Source: Burkholderiales bacterium (lineage in GTDB: Bacteria > Pseudomonadota > Gammaproteobacteria > Burkholderiales > Chitinimonadaceae). From it: 5,609 nt of DNA. The stretch is taken from positions 1 to 5,609 of the forward strand of contig JAFAKZ010000605.1 of the NCBI GenBank assembly GCA_019234745.1, given 5' to 3'. The translations under genes and the position numbers were made by a program. Shown in pieces: positions 1-5,441 of the stretch (the stretch's first letter is position 1; every line of letters starts with the position of its first letter). The notes under the pieces were generated by a model. That model ran no database searches, was not told the origin of the DNA, and saw only the letters and a list, made by a program, of their open reading frames with translations.

Positions 1-366
1 CGCGTGCTGCACCACCTGAAGGCATTCGCGCCAGACCCGCGTAACGCCATCGTCTTTACCGGTTTCCAGGCCGGCGGTACGCGTGGCGCCGCTATCCTCG
101 GTGGCGCCAGCCATGTGCGCGTATATGGCGAGGATGTCCCGATCAGAGCGCAGGTGCACAACATCGCAAGTTTCTCTGCACATGCGGACGAAGCCGAGAT
201 GATGGCGTGGCTGTCTGGCTTCGAAAAACCCCCCAGGAAGACCTTCATCGTACACGGTGAGCCCGACGCGGCTGACAGCCTGCGCCGCCATATCGAGCAG
301 GAACTGAGCTGGACTGTGCACGTGCCGGCTTATTTGGAAAGTGTCGAACTCGAATCATGGGACTAA
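1..366 (+). CDS. Beta-CASP metallo-beta-lactamase family ribonuclease/hydrolase, C-terminal part (5' truncated by window)
   Basis: Only the last 121 residues are in the window; the reading frame is open from base 1, so the gene begins upstream and the GTG at base 4 is not taken as a start. The fragment carries the end of the beta-CASP domain (IVFTGFQAGGTRGAAILGGA) and the C-terminal RNA-specificity (RMMBL) part. Two conserved metal-site histidines of the CPSF73/RNase J-like group are visible: the His of SFSAHADEAEM (codon at 181-183, motif B) and the His of FIVHGEPDA (codon at 253-255, motif C). Members process or degrade RNA in the cytoplasm, as endonucleases or 5'-3' exonucleases; the N-terminal HxHxDH site lies outside the window and cannot be checked. 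The stop (364-366) overlaps the phosphorylase start by 10 nt, so the two are probably co-translated. The family is clear, but exact substrate and activity are not. Confidence 0.9.
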   Translation, partial: RVLHHLKAFAPDPRNAIVFTGFQAGGTRGAAILGGASHVRVYGEDVPIRAQVHNIASFSAHADEAEMMAWLSGFEKPPRKTFIVHGEPDAADSLRRHIEQELSWTVHVPAYLESVELESWD

Positions 367-1868
367 ACAGCTCCCTACGCTTCCGGCCGTTTGGGATAGA
401 TACGGCGTTCGAATATGTTGTGTACCTGAACGCCGGTTGCCACATCTGCCGCTCAGAAGGCTTTGCCGCACAGACGCGCGTTGTGGTCGGCGCCAACGGC
501 AAGACCTTGATCGCGACCTTGAATATCCTTCGCGGCGGCGCGCTAGGTATCGATGAAGCAGCGCTGAGCCTGTCTGCGCAGGCGGCACTCGATGCGCGAC
601 CGGGCGACCTGCTTCGGTTCTCGCATGTACCCGTGCTGCAATCGACCAGCCATATCCGCGCCAAAATCTACGGGCAGCGTCTGAACGCAGTGGAATTGAA
701 GGCAATCGTCGACGATACCGTGGCCGGCAGGCTGTCAGACCTGCATCTTGCTGCATTTGTCGCTGCCTGCTCAGGCGACCGCCTGGACATCGATGAAACC
801 GTTTCACTGACCACAGCCATGGTCGATGCTGGCGAGCGCCTGCACTGGGAGCGCACACCCGTCGTCGACAAGCATTGCGTGGGCGGCCTGCCGGGCAATC
901 GCACCACGCCCATTGTCGTGGCCATCGTAACAGCCTGCGGGCTGACCATGCCCAAGACCTCATCACGCGCGATCACGTCGCCAGCAGGCACGGCCGACAC
1001 GATGGAGGTGCTGGCGCCGGTCAATCTGGACGTGCGAGCCATCCGGCGCGTCGTCGACAGCGTGGGCGGTTGCATCGTATGGGGTGGCGGCATGCAGCTA
1101 AGCCCGGCTGACGACATGCTGATCCGCATCGAGCGCCCACTAGACCTCGACAGCGACGGCCAACTGGTGGCGTCCGTGCTATCCAAGAAGATCGCCGCCG
1201 GCTCGGACCGCGTGCTGATCGACCTGCCTGTGGGTCCCACAGCGAAAGTGCGCGATGCAGCAGCCGCAGCACGGCTATGTCAGCGGCTCAGCGCCGTTGG
1301 CACGAAGCTCGGCTTACACGTCGACACCATTGTCACCGACGGAACCCAGCCCGTAGGGCGCGGCATCGGCCCTGGTCTTGAGGCAAGAGATGTCGTGCAG
1401 GTGCTAACCAACCATCCAAACGCACCGCGCGACCTGCGTGATCGCGCCGTATTGCTGGCCGGTCGCGTCCTGGAGTTGGGTGGCGGTGCAGACGCCGGCC
1501 AAGGCAGCGCAAAGGCAGGTGCTACCCTCGACAGCGGCCTTGCCTGGCGCCAGTTTCAGGCGATTTGCGAGGCGCAGGGCGGCATGCGGACCATACCGCA
1601 AGCCCCACTCACCCATGTCGTCACAGCCGCACGAGATGGCCCGGTTGCCGACGTCGACAATCGCGTGCTCGCCCGCATCGCCAAATTGGCCGGCGCCCCA
1701 CAGTCGAAATCGGCTGGTGTTGATCTGCATGTGCAACTGGGCGCTCCGGTCGAGATCGGCCAAGCGCTCTATACGATACACGCCGAAGCACCCGGCGAAT
1801 TGCGGTACGCCCTGGGTTATGCCACCGAACATATGGACGTCGTACGGATAGCCAACGATCATGACTGA
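357..1868 (+). CDS. AMP phosphorylase-type thymidine/nucleotide phosphorylase (TIGR02645-like)
   Basis: This 503-residue protein belongs to the pyrimidine-nucleoside phosphorylase superfamily, which cleaves a nucleoside or nucleotide with phosphate to give free base and a ribose phosphate. It has an extra N-terminal beta domain (about 10-105), a helical plus glycosyltransferase-3 core (about 110-430) and a PYNP C-terminal domain (about 435-490). Signatures are VDKHCVGGLPGNRTTP (170-185), SRAITSPAGTADTMEV (203-218), KKIAAGSDRVLIDLPVG (277-293) and TDGTQPVGRGIGPGLEA (327-343). The N-terminal extension, the GGxPGN loop and the SRAITSPAGTAD motif match archaeal AMP phosphorylases rather than E. 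coli DeoA (about 440 aa, with DKHSTGG and a different second motif). Likely products from NMPs would be base plus ribose-1,5-bisphosphate; databases usually label bacterial members 'thymidine phosphorylase'. The ATG at 357 overlaps the upstream stop; no well-spaced ribosome binding site is seen (GGAAAG at 336-341 is 15 nt away), which suggests translational coupling. Substrate specificity is inferred. Confidence 0.93.
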   Translation: MGLNSSLRFRPFGIDTAFEYVVYLNAGCHICRSEGFAAQTRVVVGANGKTLIATLNILRGGALGIDEAALSLSAQAALDARPGDLLRFSHVPVLQSTSHIRAKIYGQRLNAVELKAIVDDTVAGRLSDLHLAAFVAACSGDRLDIDETVSLTTAMVDAGERLHWERTPVVDKHCVGGLPGNRTTPIVVAIVTACGLTMPKTSSRAITSPAGTADTMEVLAPVNLDVRAIRRVVDSVGGCIVWGGGMQLSPADDMLIRIERPLDLDSDGQLVASVLSKKIAAGSDRVLIDLPVGPTAKVRDAAAAARLCQRLSAVGTKLGLHVDTIVTDGTQPVGRGIGPGLEARDVVQVLTNHPNAPRDLRDRAVLLAGRVLELGGGADAGQGSAKAGATLDSGLAWRQFQAICEAQGGMRTIPQAPLTHVVTAARDGPVADVDNRVLARIAKLAGAPQSKSAGVDLHVQLGAPVEIGQALYTIHAEAPGELRYALGYATEHMDVVRIANDHD

Positions 1869-2775
1869 TACCAAATCGAGTGGTCTCGACGTGTTTGCCT
1901 TTCCGGGCAGCGAATCGGCGGCAAACGCCTTGGCCCGCAACCTGCAAGCGCCGCTTCATCCCATTACCGTACATCGATTTCCCGATGAAGAGGCACTGGT
2001 AACCCTGCCCGACAGGCATGACGCCGATACAGCAGTCATCGTGTGCAGCCTGGATCGCCCCGATGCAAAGCTGGCTGCCCTGCTGTTCGCCGCCGACCAG
2101 GCACGATGCCAGGGCATCAACCGCCTGGGCCTCGTCGCGCCCTACCTGGCCTATATGCGCCAGGACAAGCGCTTTCATGCTGGTGAAGCCATCTCGTCAC
2201 GCACCTTTGCATCGGTGCTGTCGCACCATTTCGATTTTCTGGTCACGGTGGACCCGCACCTACATCGCTACAGCACACTCGATGAGGTCTTCACCATACC
2301 ATCGAGCGTCGTCAGCGCCGCGCCAGCCGTCGCTGAATGGATTGCTGCCAAGGTTGAGCGGCCGTTGCTCATCGGACCGGATTCGGAAAGCGCGCAATGG
2401 ATTGAGGCAACGGCGAAGCTGATCGATGCGCCCAGTTGCGTGTTGCAGAAGACGCGGCGTGGCGACGCCGACGTCAGCGTATCGATCCCCGATATTGCCG
2501 CATATCGATGCCATACGCCGGTCCTTCTGGACGACATCATATCGACCGGGCGCACCATGGCCGCCGCCGTCAGGCAACTGGTTGGCGCGGGCGGGCCTGC
2601 GCCTGTTTGCATCGGCGTACATGCCATCTTCGCCGATGACGCCTACCGCATGCTGTGCGCAAGTGGCGGCGGGGCTACGGTGACGTGCAATACGATCGTC
2701 CATGTGTCGAATGAGATCGACGTCATGCCTCTGGTCGCTGCAGCCATCCGCGCTCTTGAGCAAGATCAATCGTGA
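1861..2775 (+). CDS. prs: Ribose-phosphate pyrophosphokinase (PRPP synthetase), archaeal/class III-like
   Basis: The 304-residue protein has two phosphoribosyltransferase-like domains and should transfer pyrophosphate between ATP and ribose-5-phosphate to form PRPP and AMP (reversible). Visible motifs are RFPDEE (39-44), PYLAYMRQDKRFHAGEAIS (94-112, ATP-binding loop), VDPHLHRY (130-137, with the conserved Asp and His), QKTRRGD (196-202, catalytic flexible loop with Lys197) and LLDDIISTGRTM (222-233, ribose-phosphate/PRPP loop). The string around YMRQDKRFxxGEAIS and the DDIISTG loop resemble the Methanocaldococcus jannaschii enzyme more than housekeeping bacterial Prs (YARQDRR, VDLHAEQ, DDMIDTGGT), so this is probably a second, specialised copy. 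Arg231 replaces the usual second Gly of the TGGT loop. The ATG at 1861 overlaps the phosphorylase stop by 8 nt and lacks a strong ribosome binding site, implying coupling. Its last codons contain an FNR-type box for the next gene. Confidence 0.92.
   Translation: MTDTKSSGLDVFAFPGSESAANALARNLQAPLHPITVHRFPDEEALVTLPDRHDADTAVIVCSLDRPDAKLAALLFAADQARCQGINRLGLVAPYLAYMRQDKRFHAGEAISSRTFASVLSHHFDFLVTVDPHLHRYSTLDEVFTIPSSVVSAAPAVAEWIAAKVERPLLIGPDSESAQWIEATAKLIDAPSCVLQKTRRGDADVSVSIPDIAAYRCHTPVLLDDIISTGRTMAAAVRQLVGAGGPAPVCIGVHAIFADDAYRMLCASGGGATVTCNTIVHVSNEIDVMPLVAAAIRALEQDQS
2756..2769 (+). promoter_or_regulatory. FNR/ANR/DNR-type binding site
   Basis: The sequence TTGAG-CAAG-ATCAA matches the CRP/FNR-family oxygen-regulator consensus TTGAT-N4-ATCAA at 9 of 10 defined positions. 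It lies over the last codons of prs (LEQDQ) and ends 99 nt before the nitroreductase ATG. Its centre (2762.5) is 41.5 nt upstream of the start site predicted from the -10-like TAGACT, the standard class II activator position. Scanning TTGA and TCAA occurrences by eye gave no other match this good in the window. Confidence 0.75.
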
Positions 2776-2791
2776 CGGTGGGCGGCAAGCC

Positions 2792-2804
2792 TAGACTGGG
2801 TTCC
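2792..2804 (+). promoter_or_regulatory. Predicted -10 element and transcription start for nitroreductase-phaC
   Basis: TAGACT (2792-2797) matches the sigma-70 TATAAT at 4 of 6 positions, with a start site expected near 2804. No recognisable -35 hexamer lies 17 nt upstream (around 2769-2774), as expected for an activator-dependent class II promoter driven from the FNR-type box at 2756-2769. The leader would be about 65 nt. Assigned by eye from spacing only. Confidence 0.5.
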
Positions 2805-2854
2805 TGGGCGCGATTCCCGCGGGCGCCGAATTCGCTGGCTGGATGAATCTGGAC

Positions 2855-2859
2855 AGGAG
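2855..2859 (+). promoter_or_regulatory. Ribosome binding site of the nitroreductase
   Basis: AGGAG lies 9 nt before the ATG at 2869. It fixes this start over the in-frame Met7 codon and is the clearest Shine-Dalgarno directly before any start in the window, consistent with this gene opening a new transcription unit. Confidence 0.75.
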
Positions 2860-2868
2860 CGCAACATC

Positions 2869-3459
2869 ATGACTTCGCAATTGCCAATGGGCGCCTGGGA
2901 CGCCATCAACACGCGATCGTCCGTGCGGGCATATAGCCCAGATCGATTGGACCGCGACACCATAGGAAAGCTGCTCACCGCAGCAGTTCGCGCACCTACG
3001 GCCATCCACGAGGAACAGTGGGTGTTCGCCGTTATACAGGGCAAGACCTTGCTGTCGAGGCTATCGGAACAGGTCCGTGCGCCGTTTGCGGCAGAGTTGG
3101 AAGCCAGCGGCAGCGCTGCGTCCCTGCCCAGCAAATTCAATGATGCCGGCTTTGATCTCTTCTATGACGCGGACACGCTGATCCTAATCTGCGCCGAACC
3201 CATGGGCAAATTCGTCGAGGCAGACTGCTGGCTCGCTGCCGAAAACCTGATGCTTGCGGCGCATGCCAGCGGCCTGGGCAGTTGCGTGATCGGTTCCGCC
3301 ATCTTAGGGCTCAACCAGCCCGACATAAAGGCGCGGGTGGGCATCCCCGATGAGGTGAAGGTCGTCGTGCCGGTCATCGTCGGCGTACCCGCCGCCGCCG
3401 TACCGCCCAGTGCGCGGCGTGCGCCGACCATCGTTTCATGGAAGACGGATTCGCTATGA
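2869..3459 (+). CDS. Nitroreductase-family FMN-dependent oxidoreductase
   Basis: This 196-residue protein fits the nitroreductase family: cytoplasmic, usually dimeric flavoproteins that use NAD(P)H to reduce nitro compounds, quinones or other acceptors. The N-terminal INTRSSVRAYSP (13-24) supplies the Arg/Ser residues that bind the FMN phosphate. RAPTAIHEEQWVFAVI (41-56) is the position of the usual RAPSxxNxQPWxF loop, here with His-Glu-Glu-Gln-Trp. DCWLAAENLMLAAHASGLGS (119-138) is the conserved helix and FMN/dimer segment, followed by CVIG; GVPAAAVPPSARRAP (172-186) ends with the C-terminal conserved Pro/Arg stretch. There is no signal peptide or membrane segment. It begins after an FNR-type box and overlaps phaC by 4 nt, suggesting expression at low oxygen as a reductant-consuming enzyme. 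Its true substrate cannot be told from sequence. Confidence 0.92.
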   Translation: MTSQLPMGAWDAINTRSSVRAYSPDRLDRDTIGKLLTAAVRAPTAIHEEQWVFAVIQGKTLLSRLSEQVRAPFAAELEASGSAASLPSKFNDAGFDLFYDADTLILICAEPMGKFVEADCWLAAENLMLAAHASGLGSCVIGSAILGLNQPDIKARVGIPDEVKVVVPVIVGVPAAAVPPSARRAPTIVSWKTDSL

Positions 3460-5345
3460 CGACCAGCGACGCGGAACAGGTGCAGCAGGGTAGCGCCTGG
3501 TGGGACAATGCCGCGCACCTGTGGTCGCATGGCTGGCAGCAATGGGTCGACATGGGCAAAGAAAGGAGGTCTGTGGTAGCCGAGCCTGCTCAAGCGGCAA
3601 GCGCGGTACCGAACACCGAGATTGATGTTGAGCCACCTACCTCGCTCGATCGCGTGACGCAGGCTGTCCTCGCACGTACTACCTTGGGCATATCGCCCGC
3701 GTCGCTGGCGCTGGCCGGATTCGACTGGTTAGCCCACCTCGCCATGTCGCCGGGCAAGTGGCAGCGCCTCGCCGAAAAGAGCGTGCGCAAATGGGCGAGG
3801 CTGGCTAGCTACCTGCCGCGCGCCTGCTCGGGCACCATCGAAGCCCCCTGCATCGAACCGCTGGAGCGCGACGAGCGTTTCCGAGACGATGCGTGGAAGC
3901 GTTGGCCGTTCAATATCTACTCGCAAGCATTCCTGCTACAGCAACAGTGGTGGCATAACGCCACGACGGGCATCCCTGGTGTTTCGGCCCACCACGAGGC
4001 CGTGGTCTCCTTTGTCGCGCGCCAGTTGCTCGATATGGTCTCGCCTGTCAATTTCGTCGCGACCAACCCGGCAGTGCTGGACGCGACATTGCGTGAACAG
4101 GGCCAGAACCTCTTGCGTGGCGCCGGGAACCTGCACGAGGACTGGGAGCGTGCCGTCAGTGGCAAGCCACCAGTCGGTGCCGAACAATTCCAGCCCGGCA
4201 AGGCCGTCGCCGTCACACCAGGCAAGGTGGTATACCGCAATCGCCTGATCGAGCTGATCCAGTATGCGCCAACCACGGACGAGGTCGCGGCGGAACCCGT
4301 GCTCATCGTGCCGGCCTGGATCATGAAGTACTACATCCTAGACCTGTCGCCCCAGAACTCGCTTGTGCGCTACCTGGTGGAGCGGGGCCACACCGTTTTC
4401 ATGGTTTCCTGGCATAACCCAAGCCACGGCGACCGTGACTTGGACATGGACGATTATCTGCGCCTGGGCGTGCTGGATGCGCTCAAAGCCGTTCGTACCA
4501 TCGTCCCCGGCTGCAAGGTAGACACGGTTGGCTATTGCCTTGGCGGCACGCTACTTGCCATCGCAACCGCTTATCTGGCACGTGAGCGGGACCCCGTCGT
4601 GCACTCCATGACCCTGCTGGCCGCACAGACGGATTTCACCGAGGCAGGCGAGTTGATGCTGTTCATCGACCCCAGCCAACTCGACTACCTGGAAAACCTG
4701 ATGTGGGACCAGGGCTATCTCGACACCAAGCAGATGTCCGGCGCCTTCCAGCTATTGCGCTCCAACGACCTGATCTGGTCCCAGGTAGTACAGCAGTACC
4801 TGATGGGCAAGCGCACACCGATGACTGACTTGATGGCCTGGAATGCCGATGCCACACGCATGCCCTATCGCATGCACAGCCAGTACCTGCGGCGCCTGTT
4901 CCTCAACAATGAATTATTCGAAGGGCGCTATGAGGTCGACGGCAAACCCGTGGTCCTGCGTGACATCCAGGTGCCGATCTTTGTCGTGGCAACAGAGCGC
5001 GATCACGTCGCACCTTGGCGGTCGGTGTACAAGATCAAGCTGGCGGCCGACGCCGATGTTGCCTTTGTCCTGACCAGCGGCGGCCACAATGCCGGCATCG
5101 TGAGCGAGCCCACCCACCACGGTCGGCACTACCGCATGTCCATCAAACATCGCCAGTCCACCTACCTCGACCCCGACAACTGGTTTGCCGCCACACCCCA
5201 GCGTGGCGGTTCCTGGTGGACTGCCTGGGGTGACTGGCTTGCGGAACACGCTTCGGGCCGGAATTCGCCACCCGGCCTTGGTGCCTTGCAGCGCGGACTC
5301 CCCGTTCTCGCCGATGCGCCGGGCTGCTATGTGTTTGAGCGCTAG
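3456..5345 (+). CDS. phaC: Poly(3-hydroxyalkanoate) synthase, class I-type with PHBC_N domain
   Basis: The protein (629 aa from the ATG at 3456) polymerises hydroxyacyl-CoA, typically 3-hydroxybutyryl-CoA, into storage polyester on granules. Using this start: a Trp-rich N-terminus (about 14-32), a PHBC_N-like segment (about 64-112: SLDRVTQAVLARTTLGISP onward to HLAMSPGKW), the PhaC N-domain (about 138-305, with SPVNFVATNPAVLD), then the alpha/beta-hydrolase core. The catalytic triad is intact: Cys361 in the lipase-like box VGYCLGGT, Asp516 in ERDHVAPW and His544 in SGGHNAG. The oxyanion-region segment VPAWIMKYYILDL and the end GSWWTAWGDWLAE also match the Cupriavidus enzyme. It is somewhat longer than the usual 560-590 aa. 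I prefer ATG 3456 over the in-frame ATG at 3438 because it gives an ATGA overlap with the nitroreductase stop and has GAAGACGGA just upstream. No phaA, phaB or phasin gene is in the window. Confidence 0.94.
   Translation: MTTSDAEQVQQGSAWWDNAAHLWSHGWQQWVDMGKERRSVVAEPAQAASAVPNTEIDVEPPTSLDRVTQAVLARTTLGISPASLALAGFDWLAHLAMSPGKWQRLAEKSVRKWARLASYLPRACSGTIEAPCIEPLERDERFRDDAWKRWPFNIYSQAFLLQQQWWHNATTGIPGVSAHHEAVVSFVARQLLDMVSPVNFVATNPAVLDATLREQGQNLLRGAGNLHEDWERAVSGKPPVGAEQFQPGKAVAVTPGKVVYRNRLIELIQYAPTTDEVAAEPVLIVPAWIMKYYILDLSPQNSLVRYLVERGHTVFMVSWHNPSHGDRDLDMDDYLRLGVLDALKAVRTIVPGCKVDTVGYCLGGTLLAIATAYLARERDPVVHSMTLLAAQTDFTEAGELMLFIDPSQLDYLENLMWDQGYLDTKQMSGAFQLLRSNDLIWSQVVQQYLMGKRTPMTDLMAWNADATRMPYRMHSQYLRRLFLNNELFEGRYEVDGKPVVLRDIQVPIFVVATERDHVAPWRSVYKIKLAADADVAFVLTSGGHNAGIVSEPTHHGRHYRMSIKHRQSTYLDPDNWFAATPQRGGSWWTAWGDWLAEHASGRNSPPGLGALQRGLPVLADAPGCYVFER
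3562..3570 (+). promoter_or_regulatory. Internal perfect Shine-Dalgarno-like sequence inside phaC
   Basis: AAAGGAGGT is a near-complete anti-SD complement, in frame as Glu-Arg-Arg-Ser within the phaC N-terminus. An in-frame GTG follows at 3573, only 3 nt after GGAGG, shorter than the usual 5-9 nt. It may be chance, a ribosome pause site, or an internal start yielding a PhaC without its Trp-rich N-terminus. Confidence 0.3.
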
Positions 5346-5358
5346 GGCGGACAATTCC

Positions 5359-5372
5359 TTGACCCAGCGCAA
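5359..5372 (+). promoter_or_regulatory. Second FNR/FixK-like binding site, upstream of the ABC transporter
   Basis: TTGAC-CCAG-CGCAA keeps 7 of the 8 core positions of TTGA-N6-TCAA; as I recall, FixK2-type regulators tolerate G in the GCAA half. It is in the 96-nt gap after phaC, 69 nt before the next ATG. Weak -10-like hexamers (AACCAT at 5395-5400 or CATATC at 5398-5403) would place its centre at about -41.5 to -44.5. The rest of the gap (5346-5441) shows no obvious terminator hairpin. Confidence 0.45.
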
Positions 5373-5441
5373 GCCTGCCACCCTGCCAAACTGCAACCAT
5401 ATCGCCATCAGCCTCGATAGGCATTGAATGACAGGTGCAGG

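Noticed and set aside
224..234. A5C6 run as a possible frameshift or slippage site
   Set aside because: The beta-CASP reading frame continues through it into the conserved VHGE motif, so there is no sign of a break; no supporting downstream structure was evident.
355..1240. Long minus-strand open frames opposite the phosphorylase (203 and 190 codons)
   Set aside because: They are Ser/Arg/Pro-rich with no recognisable domain, and lie opposite a protein with clear family motifs; typical shadows in GC-rich DNA.
2807..2827. Hairpin GGCGC...GCGCC in the prs-nitroreductase gap as a terminator
   Set aside because: The stem is only 5 bp with an 11-nt loop and no T-run follows; it is also downstream of the predicted transcription start. 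Weak structure at most.
3438..3455. In-frame upstream ATG of phaC (6 residues longer)
   Set aside because: No Shine-Dalgarno precedes it; the ATG at 3456 overlaps the nitroreductase stop as ATGA and has a purine-rich stretch upstream.
4653..4666. FNR-like TTGATGCTGTTCAT
   Set aside because: It lies deep inside phaC with an imperfect right half-site and no downstream gene start; probably chance.
4914..5408. Minus-strand open frame of 164 codons opposite the end of phaC
   Set aside because: No recognisable motif, and the + strand encodes the conserved PhaC catalytic Asp and His here.
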